This document shows, one piece after another, positions 32,747 through 45,853 of a DNA stretch of 64,000 nt (its first letter is position 1; every line of letters begins with the position of its first letter). The notes below the pieces were generated by a model. The model had not been told where the DNA came from. It searched no databases and worked only from the letters and a program-made list of their open reading frames with translations. The stretch is from Methylobacterium durans (GTDB taxonomy: Bacteria > Pseudomonadota > Alphaproteobacteria > Rhizobiales > Beijerinckiaceae). The stretch spans positions 4,821,501 to 4,885,500 of the forward strand of contig NZ_CP029550.1 of NCBI RefSeq assembly GCF_003173715.1, written 5' to 3'. The position numbers and the translations under genes were made by a program.

Positions 32747-35700
32747 TCAGACGAGGTGCCAGCCCTGCTCGATCACCCCGAGATGGACGCTCATCGCCTC
32801 CGCGCTGTCGGTGAGCTGCACCGCGAGGTCCGCCCGCGAGGTGCCCGCGTCGAGCCGCGCCGCCCAGAAGGCCTGCCCGCCGGCCTCCGCGTGCCGCCCG
32901 AAGGCGTTCAGGTAGAGGGCGTCGACGTAGTCGGCGCTCGACATCGCCCCGTACTTGGCGACGTTCTCGGCCGAGGCCAGGAAGCCCTTCGCCAGGCTCA
33001 CGAGGGAGCCGCCGTGGTCGAGCTGGCCCGTCCAGAAGGTGAGGCCGCCGGCGTCGGGCGCGCGCGCGAGCATCGTGTAGTAGAGCCGGGCCACGTCCGC
33101 CGCCTGCTTGTCGGGCACGAATAGCCCGGCATCGAACACGCCGTGCAGGCTGCCGACATGCTCGTCGGAGAAGACGAAGCCGAGCGCGACGTCGATGCGC
33201 TGCACCCCGTGGTCGAGCTGCCCCGTCCAGTAGCCGAGGCCGGGGCCGTCGGCGCCGCGCCCGAGCGTCGCCTCATAGAGCTGGTTCACGAAATCGGCGT
33301 TGCCCAGGGCCCCGGCGCGGCCCTGGCCCTCGGGCGAGGACAGGAGCTGCTCGCCGAGATCGCGCACCGAGGCGCCGTGCTCGAACGTGTCGGCCCAGAA
33401 TTCAAGGCCGAGCGGGTCCGGGGCGCGGCCGAGCAGGCCCGAGTAGAGCGCGTAGACCTGCCCGCCCGCGGTCGCGGCCGTGTGGCTCACCATGCCGAAG
33501 AGCGGCCCGTTCGGCGTCAGGTCGAGGTTGAAGGCGAAACCGTCGCTGCTGCCGGGATTGCCGGCCGCGTCGGTGGCGTGGGCGGTGAAGGCGTAGGCGT
33601 GCCGCGTCGTGCCCTGGCCCGCGTGGAACGGCAGCGCGAAATGCCCGGTCGCGTCGCTCGCCACCGTCCCCATCAGGGTCGTCCCGTCCATGATCGAGAT
33701 CAACGCGCCGATGTCGGGTTTGGTGATCGTTCCGGTGAGAACATGATCGACCACGTTCGGCGCGCCGCTGACCCCGGTGATCGCCAGGACCGGGCCGGAG
33801 GCGTCGCGCACCGGCCCCGCATTCTGGCCGAGCGTGGCGGCATGGCCCTGCCCGTCCGCGTAGCTCGCCTCGACCGAGATCGCCTGCCCTACGAGGTCGT
33901 GGCCCGGCACGTAGCTCCCCGATCCGCCCTGCTGGAGCACGACCCCGCCCGCCCGGAACGTGTAGGTCGCGGCCGCCACCCCGTCCGGATCGGACAGGGC
34001 CGCCACGACGGCTTGCCCCTCGACGGTGTTGCCGCCGACGAGACCCGACAGGGTGAGCACGCCCGCCTGGTCGACGTCCCGGACGCTGCCGCCCGCGGCC
34101 GCAAGGGCCTCGGCGTGGCCGGCCCCGTCGGTGTAGGCGGCCTCGACCGTCAAGCTCTTCCCGCCGCTCGAGAAATCCAGCGTGAACAGCCCCGTCGTGT
34201 TGGTGGCGAGCACGGTCCCGTCGAGCCGGAACGTGTAGGTCACGCCGCCCGCCGGCACGCCGTCGCCGTCCGTGACCGTGGCGGCGACCGCCTGACCCTC
34301 GGCCGCGCCCGGGCCCGCCAGCGCGAGGAGGCCCGGCTGGTTCGGGCGGCCGATCGGCACGAAATCGGTCGGGTTCGAGCCGAGGCTCGCCGTGTTGATG
34401 TCCTTGAGAAGCCGCGTGCCGGCCGCCGTCCCGTCGCTGATCCAGAGTTCGGAGCCGGTCGCCCCGTCGACCGCCGAGAACACCACACGCCCGTCCCCCA
34501 AGGCGGTGAATCCCTGCGGGTAGGCGCTGCCCGCGCCCGCGTTGATGTCCTTAAGGAGGACGGTCCCGGCGGCCGTCCCGTCCGTCACCCAAAGCTCGGA
34601 GCCGGTGGCCCCGTCGCTCGCGGAGAAGAGCACGCGGCCGCCGCCGAGCGCCCTGAAGCCCTGCGGGTAGGAACTCGTCGCGCCGGGACCGATGTCCTTC
34701 AGGAGGCCGGTCCCGCCCGCCGTCCCGTCGGTGATCCAGAGTTCCTGTCCGTGGGCGGCGTCGTTCGCCGTGAACAGCACCCGGCCCGGCGCCAGCGCCG
34801 TCGCGGTGATCGGCTGAAGGGCGACGGAGCCGTCGTTGAGGGTCGCCAGCAGCTGCGTGCCGGGGGCGTTCCCGTCGGTGACCCACAGCCCGTAGGCGCC
34901 CGCGCCGTCGCGGGCCGTGAACAGGAGCCGGCCGTGGCCGAGGGGCGTGAAGTTCGTCGGGTTCGACGAGCCCGCGCCGAGGTTGATGTCCCGCAGGAGC
35001 TTCGTGCCGGGAAGCGTCCCGTCGCTCACCCACAGCTCCGTTCCGCTCGCCCCGTCATTCGCCTGGAACACGGCGCGGCCGTCGCCGAGCGGCGTCAGGT
35101 TCGTCGGCCGCGAACCGTTGGGGCCGGCGGCGTCGGAGCCCGGGGCGATGTCGGCGACGAGGCGGGTCCCGGCGCCGGTACCGTCCGTGACCCAGAGCTC
35201 GGTCCCGTTCGTGGCGTCGGTCGCCGCGAAGAGCACCCGGCCTGGGGCGAGCCGCGCGAAGTCCTCGGCGCCGGAACTGTCCGGGCCCGGATTGATGTCC
35301 GACAGGAGCGCCGTTCCGGCCGCCGTGCCGTCGCTGATCCAGACCTCGTGGCCGTTCGTGGCGTCGGCCGCCGTGAACAGGATCCGCCCGTCGCCGAGCG
35401 GCGTGAGGTTCTGGATGCCCGAGCCGGTCGCGCCTGCGAAGATGTCCTTGAGGAGGCGGGTCCCGGCGGCCGTCCCGTCCGTCACCCACAATTCCTCGCC
35501 GCTGGCATCGGTCGCGGTGAAGAGCAGCCGCCCGTCGCCGAGGGCGGTGAAGCCGTGCGGGTTCGCGCTGTCGGCCCCCGCGGCGATGTCCTTCAGGAGC
35601 TGGGTCCCCGCCGACGTCCCGTTCGTGACCCAGAGTTCCCGGCCGTGCGCCGCGTCCGTCGCGAGGACGAGCAGGCGGCCGTCGCTGAGCCGCCCGGCGA

Positions 35701-37303
35701 CCGCCGGGTCGGAGGCGGCGGTTCCCGCGGCGATGTCCTTCAGGAGCAGCGTGCCGGCCGCGCTGCCGTCCGTGACCCAGAGCTCCTCACCGCTCACGGG
35801 GTCCGTCGCGGTGAACAGGACCCGGCCGTCCGCGAGCGGCGTGAAGCCCCCGGGCGCGGCGCCGGCCGTCACCGCGTTCAGGTCCCGCAGGAGGCCCGTG
35901 CCGGCCGGCGATCCGTCCGTGATCCAGAGTTCCTCGCCGTGGATCGCGTCAGTCGCGGAGAACAGGACCCGGCCGTCCCCGAACGGGGTCAAATTCGCCG
36001 GGCTGGAGCCGGTTGCGCCCGCGTATACGTCCTTGACGAGGTTCGTTCCGGCCGCAGTCCCGTCCGTGACCCACAATTCCTGTCCGCTCGCCGCGTCGGC
36101 GGCGGTGAACAGGACCCGCCCGTCGCCCAGGCGGATCAGATCCTGGGGATTCGACGAGCCCGGCCCGGCATTGATGTCCTTGAGGAGGCTCGTGCCGGTC
36201 CGCGTCCCGTCGGTGACCCAGAGCTCGTAGCCGGTGGTCCCATCGAAGGCCGTGAAGAGGGCGCGGCCGTCCGCGAGCGGCGTGAACCCCTGCGGGAAGG
36301 CGCTGCCCGCACCCGGCCGGATGTCCTTCACCAGGACCGTGCCGGCCTCCGTGCCGTCCGTGATCCAGAGTTCGTAGCCGGAGGCGTCGGCCGCCGTGAA
36401 CAGGACGCGGCCATCGGCGAGGGTCGTGAACCCCTGCGGGTAGGACCCGCTGCCGCCGGGCGCGATGTCCTTGAGGAGGACGGTGCCCGCCGGGGTGCCG
36501 TCGGTCACCCAGAGCTCCGGCCCGTGGTCCGCGTCTCCGGCCGTGAACAGGGCGCGGCCGCCGGCCATCGCGAGGAAGGCCTGCGGATTGGCATTGTCGG
36601 GGCCCGCGTAGATGTCCTTGAGGAGCCCCGTGCCGGCCGCCGTGCCGTCGCTGACCCAGACCTCCTGGCCGTGATCCGCGTCGCCGGCGGTGAACACGAC
36701 GCGGCCGTTGCTCAGCACCGTGAAGTTCCGCGGCCGCTGCGTCAGCGAGGCGGCCTCGAAGCCCTGGAGCAGGCCGGTGCCGGCCGCCGTGCCGTCCGTC
36801 GCCCAGAGGCCGAAGCCGCCTTGACCGTCCGAGGCGGCAAACAGCGCGCGACCGTCGCCGAGCGCCGTCAGGCCGAACGGGCTCGCGTCCCCGAGGCCCG
36901 CCACGATGTCAGTGAGCAGGCGCGTGCCGGCCGCCGTGCCGTCGGTCACCCAGACTTCCTGGCCGTGCAGGCCGTCATCCGCCCCGAAGAGCGCGAGGCC
37001 GCCGCCGAGCGGCGTGAGGGCGTAGGGGTTCGCGTCGGCGGCGCCGGCCGCGATGTCCTTGAGGAGCCGCGTGCCCGCCGCCGTGCCGTCACTGACCCAA
37101 ATCTCGCGCCCGCTCGCGAGGTCGTCGGCCGAGAACAGCACCCGGCCGTCGCCGAGCGGCGTGAGGTTGCGGATGCCCGAACTGTCGGGTCCGGCCGCGA
37201 TATCCTTGAGGAGGCGCGTGCCGGCAGCCGTGCCGTCCGTGACCCACAATTCCTGGCCGCTGAGCGGATCGTTGGCGAGGAAGGCGAAGAGCTGCGCAGC
37301 CAT
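32747..37303 (-). CDS. giant ELWxxDGT-repeat / Ig-like / DUF4214 exported protein
   Basis: 1518 aa from ATG 37303. The N-terminal ~950 residues hold 20 repeats of about 49 residues, each with an ELWVTDGTAAGT-like core, expected to fold as a beta-propeller-like array. Two Ig-like segments follow (~34330-33830), one Ig domain (~33790-33510), then DUF4214 repeats (GQVYALYSGLLGRAPDPLG and others) ending IEQGWHLV. No Sec signal. The last ~330 residues are homologous to the C-terminus of the giant peroxidase, a likely shared export or surface-display module. ELWxxDGT proteins are large adhesin-like proteins. The gene is so GC-rich that long antisense frames appear opposite it; these are shadows. 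Confidence 0.9.
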   Translation of the reverse strand: MAAQLFAFLANDPLSGQELWVTDGTAAGTRLLKDIAAGPDSSGIRNLTPLGDGRVLFSADDLASGREIWVSDGTAAGTRLLKDIAAGAADANPYALTPLGGGLALFGADDGLHGQEVWVTDGTAAGTRLLTDIVAGLGDASPFGLTALGDGRALFAASDGQGGFGLWATDGTAAGTGLLQGFEAASLTQRPRNFTVLSNGRVVFTAGDADHGQEVWVSDGTAAGTGLLKDIYAGPDNANPQAFLAMAGGRALFTAGDADHGPELWVTDGTPAGTVLLKDIAPGGSGSYPQGFTTLADGRVLFTAADASGYELWITDGTEAGTVLVKDIRPGAGSAFPQGFTPLADGRALFTAFDGTTGYELWVTDGTRTGTSLLKDINAGPGSSNPQDLIRLGDGRVLFTAADAASGQELWVTDGTAAGTNLVKDVYAGATGSSPANLTPFGDGRVLFSATDAIHGEELWITDGSPAGTGLLRDLNAVTAGAAPGGFTPLADGRVLFTATDPVSGEELWVTDGSAAGTLLLKDIAAGTAASDPAVAGRLSDGRLLVLATDAAHGRELWVTNGTSAGTQLLKDIAAGADSANPHGFTALGDGRLLFTATDASGEELWVTDGTAAGTRLLKDIFAGATGSGIQNLTPLGDGRILFTAADATNGHEVWISDGTAAGTALLSDINPGPDSSGAEDFARLAPGRVLFAATDATNGTELWVTDGTGAGTRLVADIAPGSDAAGPNGSRPTNLTPLGDGRAVFQANDGASGTELWVSDGTLPGTKLLRDINLGAGSSNPTNFTPLGHGRLLFTARDGAGAYGLWVTDGNAPGTQLLATLNDGSVALQPITATALAPGRVLFTANDAAHGQELWITDGTAGGTGLLKDIGPGATSSYPQGFRALGGGRVLFSASDGATGSELWVTDGTAAGTVLLKDINAGAGSAYPQGFTALGDGRVVFSAVDGATGSELWISDGTAAGTRLLKDINTASLGSNPTDFVPIGRPNQPGLLALAGPGAAEGQAVAATVTDGDGVPAGGVTYTFRLDGTVLATNTTGLFTLDFSSGGKSLTVEAAYTDGAGHAEALAAAGGSVRDVDQAGVLTLSGLVGGNTVEGQAVVAALSDPDGVAAATYTFRAGGVVLQQGGSGSYVPGHDLVGQAISVEASYADGQGHAATLGQNAGPVRDASGPVLAITGVSGAPNVVDHVLTGTITKPDIGALISIMDGTTLMGTVASDATGHFALPFHAGQGTTRHAYAFTAHATDAAGNPGSSDGFAFNLDLTPNGPLFGMVSHTAATAGGQVYALYSGLLGRAPDPLGLEFWADTFEHGASVRDLGEQLLSSPEGQGRAGALGNADFVNQLYEATLGRGADGPGLGYWTGQLDHGVQRIDVALGFVFSDEHVGSLHGVFDAGLFVPDKQAADVARLYYTMLARAPDAGGLTFWTGQLDHGGSLVSLAKGFLASAENVAKYGAMSSADYVDALYLNAFGRHAEAGGQAFWAARLDAGTSRADLAVQLTDSAEAMSVHLGVIEQGWHLV

Positions 37304-37512
37304 GGCGTCCCGGACCGGTCGGCTCGTCCGGACGGTCGGGCCCCGACCGCGGTAGCGCGGCCGCGACCCGTGCCGGCTCGCCGACCGACAGGCTCGCAGG
37401 ACTCGCGGGGGCGCGGAACGGGCGAAGGCCCGACGCTTCACCGACCCTTCGGCGGGCTCCGCTCAGACCTTCGTCCGATCCGCCGGAGAACCCGCTTCGG
37501 CGCGGCGCCGGC

Positions 37513-37629
37513 TCAGCCCTGAGCCGGGCGCTGCAGGAGTTCCATGATCCGCCGCCAGAGCTCCCGGCACTCGGTGTTCGTCGGGCCGGACCAGTCCGTC
37601 TCGCTCGGCACGCGGCTGGCGGCCAGGTC
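37513..37629 (-). pseudogene. possible C-terminal remnant of an unknown gene
   Basis: A 38-codon open stretch with protein-like composition (ETDWSGPTNTECRELWRRIM) and a proper stop, but no start after the TAG at 37630. It could be the end of a gene removed by rearrangement. Not identified. Confidence 0.25.
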
Positions 37630-37737
37630 CTAGATGTTTGGTCCCGGGATTTGGTTATGGCGGGTGCTGAAAGCACCTCTACAGGTTGCGAGCTTGCCTG
37701 AACCGAGTGGCGTCTGAAGCAAGGTTGAGACTTTTAC

Positions 37738-38448
37738 CTACGCCGGCAGGACGACCACCTTCGTCTTGACCGGCGTCCGTGCGTAGAGGTGGATCATGTC
37801 CTGGCTGAGCAGGCCGACGCAGCCACTTGTGATGCCCGTGCCGATCGATTCGGGCTCGCTGCTGGCGTAAATCGTGTAGAGCGTGTAGGCGCCGTTCCGG
37901 TAGAGGTGGAGGGTGCGGGCGCCGAGCGGGTTGTCGAGGCCGCCCGGCATACCGCGGGCGTATTTGGCGGCCTCGGGCTGGCGCCGGATCATCTCCTTCG
38001 GCGGTGTCCAAGTCGCCCATTCGGACTTGCGACCCACGTAAGCGTCGCCGCTCCACAAAAACCCATCGCGGCCGACATTGGCGCCGTAACGGGTGGCGGA
38101 CCCGTCGCCCTCGATGCGGTAGACATAGAATTTCCCGGGATCGACGATGATCGTGCCGGGCGCTTCTTTGGACTCGTAGCGAACTGTCCGGCGATAATAT
38201 TTCGGATCGACCTTGCTGATATCGACCGCCGGGATCGGGAATTTCTCGTTCGGCATCGGCCCGTAGACCTTGGCCGCCTCGGCCAGGATCACGCCGTCGG
38301 ACGTGCCGCAACCGGCTAACCCTAGCGCGCCGAAACCAGCGGCCGAACCCGCCAGAAATGACCGGCGGTTGAGTAACCCCGCCCGACGTCCGAGCGAGGC
38401 AATTTCGTCAACCTCGCCGAAATCGGCATTTCTATCGTCCCTGATCAT
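37738..38448 (-). CDS. L,D-transpeptidase (YkuD), Tat-type lipoprotein
   Basis: 236 aa from ATG 38448. A twin-Arg signal with a lipobox-like end (NRRSFLAGSAAGFGALGLAGC) directs it to the periplasm. YkuD domain at ~85-235: IIVDPGKFYVYRIEGDG, GRTLHLYRNG-like region, catalytic Cys in IGTGITSGCVGLLSQDMIHL. It cross-links peptidoglycan at 3-3 positions or attaches proteins to it. Oddity: the residue after the catalytic GC(V/I) is Gly where the family nearly always has Arg, which may weaken activity. Confidence 0.88.
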   Translation of the reverse strand: MIRDDRNADFGEVDEIASLGRRAGLLNRRSFLAGSAAGFGALGLAGCGTSDGVILAEAAKVYGPMPNEKFPIPAVDISKVDPKYYRRTVRYESKEAPGTIIVDPGKFYVYRIEGDGSATRYGANVGRDGFLWSGDAYVGRKSEWATWTPPKEMIRRQPEAAKYARGMPGGLDNPLGARTLHLYRNGAYTLYTIYASSEPESIGTGITSGCVGLLSQDMIHLYARTPVKTKVVVLPA

Positions 38449-38715
38449 GATTCCAGATTTCCCGCGTCCTGCGGCCAGACGAGAAAGCGCTCCGGCATAC
38501 ACCCGTCAGCGTACTGCTAAGCTGAGATTGCCGGCCCCTGGATCGACTGGCAAGCCCGTTTGTCGCGGTGTGGCGCTTGCCGCGCGCCGAAGCTCGCAAT
38601 CTCCCCGCGATTCCACAGGCCTGTTCGAGCTGCCTCCGGCCGAGACATGTAAATCACGATATTGGCGGCATCTTGATAATTTTCCGACAGTCCCAGATGA
38701 GAGGCGAGCCAGTCG

Positions 38716-39141
38716 TCAGGGCAACGGCTCGGAGCTGCCCTGCTCGATCGCCATGTTCTGCGCCATGCGGTCGAGCATCTCCCGCACGCGCGCACCATGA
38801 TCCTCCTCCGTAATCTTCAGCTCAGGGCCCGTCTCCGGAAAGGCCTTCATCAGCGTCAACAGTGAGCGGATGGCGTGCCGGTCTCCGCGGAGCGCATCCC
38901 GCATCAGAGTCCGAAACAACAGCGCCTGTGCCGGCATGCGGCGGCGCTGGCCGTTCTCCGTCACCGCCACAGGCATGAACAGCGCTTCCGACAGCATTTG
39001 CGCCGTGCTCTTCTGCGCCTTCGGCCGGCCGCGCGGATTGCCGCTCTGACCTGGCTTGAAACGCGAGCCTTGCGGCGGCCGTCCAAAGCCCACCGTGTAG
39101 TCAGAGCTCTCGCTTGGGCCTGGGCGCCGGGATCGGCTCAT
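38716..39141 (-). CDS. DUF5681 protein, phage-type (cassette 1)
   Basis: 141 aa. DUF5681 signature near the N-terminus: YTVGFGRPPQGSRFKPGQSG then NPRGRPK. This family precedes phage-type terminase large-subunit genes and may be a small-terminase or packaging accessory; that role is inference. It overlaps the methyltransferase stop by 4 bases. No terminase follows here: after the stop there is only ~210 bases before the L,D-transpeptidase region, so the cassette is incomplete compared with 55.4-59.8 kb. Confidence 0.85.
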   Translation of the reverse strand: MSRSRRPGPSESSDYTVGFGRPPQGSRFKPGQSGNPRGRPKAQKSTAQMLSEALFMPVAVTENGQRRRMPAQALLFRTLMRDALRGDRHAIRSLLTLMKAFPETGPELKITEEDHGARVREMLDRMAQNMAIEQGSSEPLP

Positions 39142-40493
39142 GACCGGTCTCCTGCGCGGCTACGCAGATCTAGCTCAGCCTCATTCCGCTCTGCCCCGAC
39201 CTCAGCATAGGTCCGGCCATCCGCTTCCAGCACCGCATCCCGGCCCGTGAAGGTCTGCCAGCGCCGGATCGCCACATCCACATAGGCCGGCTCGTACTCC
39301 AGGCCGTAGCCGCAGCGGCCCACCTTCTCAGCGGCCAGCAGCGTCGTGCCGGATCCGAGAAACGGATCAAGCACGCGCGCACCCCGACCGGTGCAGTCGC
39401 GGATCGCGTCCGCCACCAGGGCCACCGGCTTCGGCGTCGGGTGGTCGGCCCGGTCAGCCTCACCGCCAAACCCGCTGCTGCCAGGATAGCTCCAGACGTT
39501 GCTGCGGTTGCGCCCGAAGCGGCCGAGCTGAACGTTGTTCTGATGCGCCTCATCGCCCACTCGGAACACCGCCACGAGCTCGTGCTGCGAGCGATAGAAT
39601 GAGCCCTGGCCGGCATTCGTCTTGGCCCAGGCGCAGAGGTTCAGCAGGGCGCCGTAGAGCTCTTCACCCACGCGGATGAGGGCCGCGACATGGCGCCAGT
39701 CCATGCAGACGTCGTGCACGGCGCCGGCACGCGAGACCCGCACGGCGTTGCCGAGGCTGTCGTGGAGAAAGCGGCTGAACGCCTCCTCGCTCATCTCGCC
39801 CGAGGCGAAGGCGAACTCCCGGTGCTGCACGCGCCCGCGGCCCTGCACGTGTCCGGCGATGGGCACGTTGTAGGGCGGATCGGTGAAGACCATGTCGGCC
39901 TGCACCCCGGCCATGAGGCGGTCGAGATCGTCGGCTGCGCGCGCATCACCGCACAGGAGGCGGTGCGCGCCCAGGCACCAGAGGTCGCCTCGCCGCGTCA
40001 CCGCCGGCCCGGTCACCTCGGGCATGGCGTCTTCAGGGGCGGGCTCCTCCTCCTCGTGGTCAGCGAGGATGAGGTCGATCTCACCGGTCTCGAAGCCGGT
40101 CAGTGTCAGGTCCCAGTTGAGCGGCGGCAGGAGCTCGGCGAGTTCGCCCAGTTCGATGGCAAGCAGCGCGCGGTCCCAGCCGGCCTTCTCGGCCAGCTTG
40201 TTGTCGGCCAGGACATAGGCGCGCTTCTGGGCCTCGCTCAATCCACTGGCGAGGAGGGTTGGGACGCCGGTCAGCTTGAGGAGCTTGGCGGCAGCCAGGC
40301 GGCCGTGACCGGCCAACACCATGCCGGCCTCGTCCACCAGTACGGGGTTGAGGAAGCCGAACGCCTCGATGCTGTCGGCGATCTGCCGGATCTGGTGCTT
40401 GGAGTGGGTGCGCGCATTGCGCGGGTTGGCGCGCAGTGCTGAGGGCGAGCGTGATTCCACTCGCTCGAGTAGCGAGTCGGGTCGCGGTGTCAT
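39138..40493 (-). CDS. ParB-like / DNA methyltransferase (cassette 1)
   Basis: 451 aa from ATG 40493 (GAGGAAAG upstream). The N-terminal ParB/sulfiredoxin-like domain (NPRNARTHSKHQIRQIADSI, AGHGRLAAAKLL) is fused to an N6/N4 amino-methyltransferase: motif IV DPPYNVP, target region, SAM motif I DPFLGSGTTLLAAE. It methylates DNA, probably phage-type without a partner nuclease; no restriction gene is near. The layout and sequence match the enzyme at 58308-59765. Confidence 0.92.
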   Translation of the reverse strand: MTPRPDSLLERVESRSPSALRANPRNARTHSKHQIRQIADSIEAFGFLNPVLVDEAGMVLAGHGRLAAAKLLKLTGVPTLLASGLSEAQKRAYVLADNKLAEKAGWDRALLAIELGELAELLPPLNWDLTLTGFETGEIDLILADHEEEEPAPEDAMPEVTGPAVTRRGDLWCLGAHRLLCGDARAADDLDRLMAGVQADMVFTDPPYNVPIAGHVQGRGRVQHREFAFASGEMSEEAFSRFLHDSLGNAVRVSRAGAVHDVCMDWRHVAALIRVGEELYGALLNLCAWAKTNAGQGSFYRSQHELVAVFRVGDEAHQNNVQLGRFGRNRSNVWSYPGSSGFGGEADRADHPTPKPVALVADAIRDCTGRGARVLDPFLGSGTTLLAAEKVGRCGYGLEYEPAYVDVAIRRWQTFTGRDAVLEADGRTYAEVGAERNEAELDLRSRAGDRS

Positions 40494-40617
40494 GACTTTC
40501 CTCGGGTTTGACAGCGCGCAAGGGGCTTGCCCTGGCGCAGGGCCACTCCAGACGCGCAGCAAGAGTGCCCGAGGCCTTCCACCCGAAATAGGCGACGCGA
40601 TTAACTTGGCGCTGCGA

Positions 40618-40996
40618 TTAATCCTGCGGTGATTTACGCGCGCGCCGTCCGGGCGCCTGCCATCGTGGCGCCTGCGCCTCCTGAGCCGCGCTTCGGTAAG
40701 CGCGCTCGAAGCCGCGGTTGGACACCTGAGGGAATCGATCCCGAAGAGCCGCCTTCGACGTCGGCCCATCGGGTGCGGCACGCATCAGCTTCGTGAGCTC
40801 TCGGCGGCAGTCCTTCTCCGCGGCAGCGGTTGCCTTGGCTTTAGCGGTGCCGGGCTTCATTGCGGGCCAGAGCGCGCGAACGTCCTCTGCCTTCAACCGA
40901 ACGTCGCGGTAGGAGATGCCCTTTGCATGACGCGGGCGAACGTCTTCCACCGAGCCGAGGCGCTCCCAGGTCAGATCAAGCCACGCTTCCGCAGGG
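40618..40996 (-). pseudogene. 5'-truncated unknown gene
   Basis: The 3' ~125 codons of an unknown protein (AWLDLTWERLGSVEDVRPRH ... KDCRRELTKLMRAAPDGPTS), basic at the end. The 5' part is cut off by the IS51-type element at 40997. It lies 124 bases upstream of the methyltransferase on the same strand and probably belonged to the same phage-like cassette. Confidence 0.6.
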
Positions 40997-41035
40997 TGAA
41001 CCGCACCGGGTTTCCCGGAGGCTGTTTGGTTTGGA

Positions 41036-42264
<1,229 letters not shown>

Positions 42265-42314
42265 GGCTCCAGTCTCTCAAGAGTTGGAGCCTCCGAAAAT
42301 CCCGGAGCGGTTCA

Positions 42315-42910
42315 CCGCTGCGGCGGGATCGCAGGCCGGGCGCCCATGCCCCAGATGTGCGCGCGGAAGCGATGGCTGGTGTAGCCGCGGTCGCCCACCA
42401 CCCACTTGGGCACGCCCGGCAGCTGCTCGAGCAGCGGGATGGCCTGAGGCAGTTCATGTGCTTGCCCAGGCGCGATCCGGAACGCGATGGCGCGACCAGC
42501 GCCGTCAGCGATCACGCAAGCCTTGGTGCCATAGCCGCCACGAGAGCGGCCAAGCGCCTCACGATGGTCTCGCTCAGCTTGAGATCCCCCCTTCGCGCAG
42601 CCCCCGCCGCCTTCTGGTGAGCGCGCACGCTGGTGCCGTCGAGGAACACCATGCCGAGCTGCACCCCGCGCTCTTGGACGAGGCTGAGGAGCCGCTCCCA
42701 CACACCGGCACGCGCCCACCGGATGAAGACCTGGGCGGCACGCCACCAGGGTCCGAGTTCAGCTGGCACGGCGCGCCACTTGGCTCCGTTCTGATGGCGC
42801 CAGAGGATGGCCGAGACGGTGCGGCGCAGATCCTGAGGCGGCGTCTTGCCCTTCGGTCGGCAGGCTTCCACCAGCGGCTCCAACTCGGCCCATTGTGCGT
42901 CCGACAGCAT
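42315..42910 (-). pseudogene. truncated IS5-family (IS427-type) transposase
   Basis: First frame (42910-~42590): MLSDAQWAELEPLVEACRP ... FLDGTSVRAHQKAAGAARR. A -1 shift on the run of six G (~42586) continues as SQAERDHREALGRSRGGYGT, then VVGDRGYTSHRFRAHIWGMG. This is the normal two-frame layout of IS427-type elements. The 3' third, with the catalytic Glu, is missing because the IS51-type element starts at 42314. Confidence 0.85.
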
Positions 42911-43165
42911 CGCTCCTCCTCGCTCAGGAGAGGCGAAACGCTCACCGCATCAGACAGTTCAAGCGATCACAGGCCGTAAACGCATTGCACAATGCCGGAG
43001 CTGCCATGTTGCCCGAGCCACCTACTAGCTACCTCAGCCCGTCGCCTGCTCGGTGTTGCAGTGACCGCTTCGGATAAGCAGTCTGAGTCGTCTGAACGGC
43101 AGGAACGAATGCCTCTCTACCGTCCGCATAGTTGACGTGGAACGGCCGAGATCAAGCCAATCACG

Positions 43166-45451
<2,286 letters not shown>

Positions 45452-45559
45452 GCCATCCTCCATTCAAGTTTAGTGTCCGAGCCGAGAGCGAGGCCGCGTC
45501 AGGGCTTCAGGCGCAAAGGGAGGGCAGCCGCGATGGCTCGCCTCGCGGCTCCCCGTGTC

Positions 45560-45853
45560 TCAAAGATTGATGCTGCGCACGGCCGGTTGTGGAGGAGCCG
45601 AATTGCTGGTCGGGACGCTGGCGGCGTACGAGGATGCCGGCACGCTTAATACGCCGTTCCTCAAGCCAGTGATTTCCTTGCGTAAGGCCGCTTGCCTCTG
45701 ATCCGCATAACTCTGCGGTGCGTTGGCGCCGTTCCAAACGAGCAATCCGGCGGACGCGACGAGCATCCAACTAATGTTCGTGGCGAGGACATGTGCAGCC
45801 GAGTGGCCGCCCTTACCGTGAGGGGCGCCCTGGCCGGGAGGCTCTTGTGACAC
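45560..45853 (-). CDS. small single-span membrane protein (97 aa)
   Basis: GTG 45853 is preceded by GGAGGT at six bases. Polar start (SQEPPGQGAPHGKGGHSAAH), one membrane segment (LATNISWMLVASAGLLVW), then a Ser/Ala-rich periplasmic tail. No family recognised. It sits upstream of the YdeP-like gene on the same strand. Confidence 0.55.
   Translation of the reverse strand: MSQEPPGQGAPHGKGGHSAAHVLATNISWMLVASAGLLVWNGANAPQSYADQRQAALRKEITGLRNGVLSVPASSYAASVPTSNSAPPQPAVRSINL

Noticed and set aside
34370..37290. Possible tandem DNA repeat array or CRISPR
   Set aside because: The period is ~147 bases and the units are in-frame ELWxxDGT protein repeats with diverged DNA.
33143..37522. 1459-codon open frame on the plus strand opposite the ELWxxDGT gene
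   Set aside because: Arg/Glu/Gly-rich translation with no domain, and the repeat pattern is the reverse complement of the ELWxxDGT repeats. Long antisense frames are expected in such GC-rich repetitive genes.
38517..38798. Terminase remnant after DUF5681 in cassette 1
   Set aside because: The frame overlaps DUF5681 and its translation shows no Walker or nuclease motif, so no terminase sequence can be supported there.
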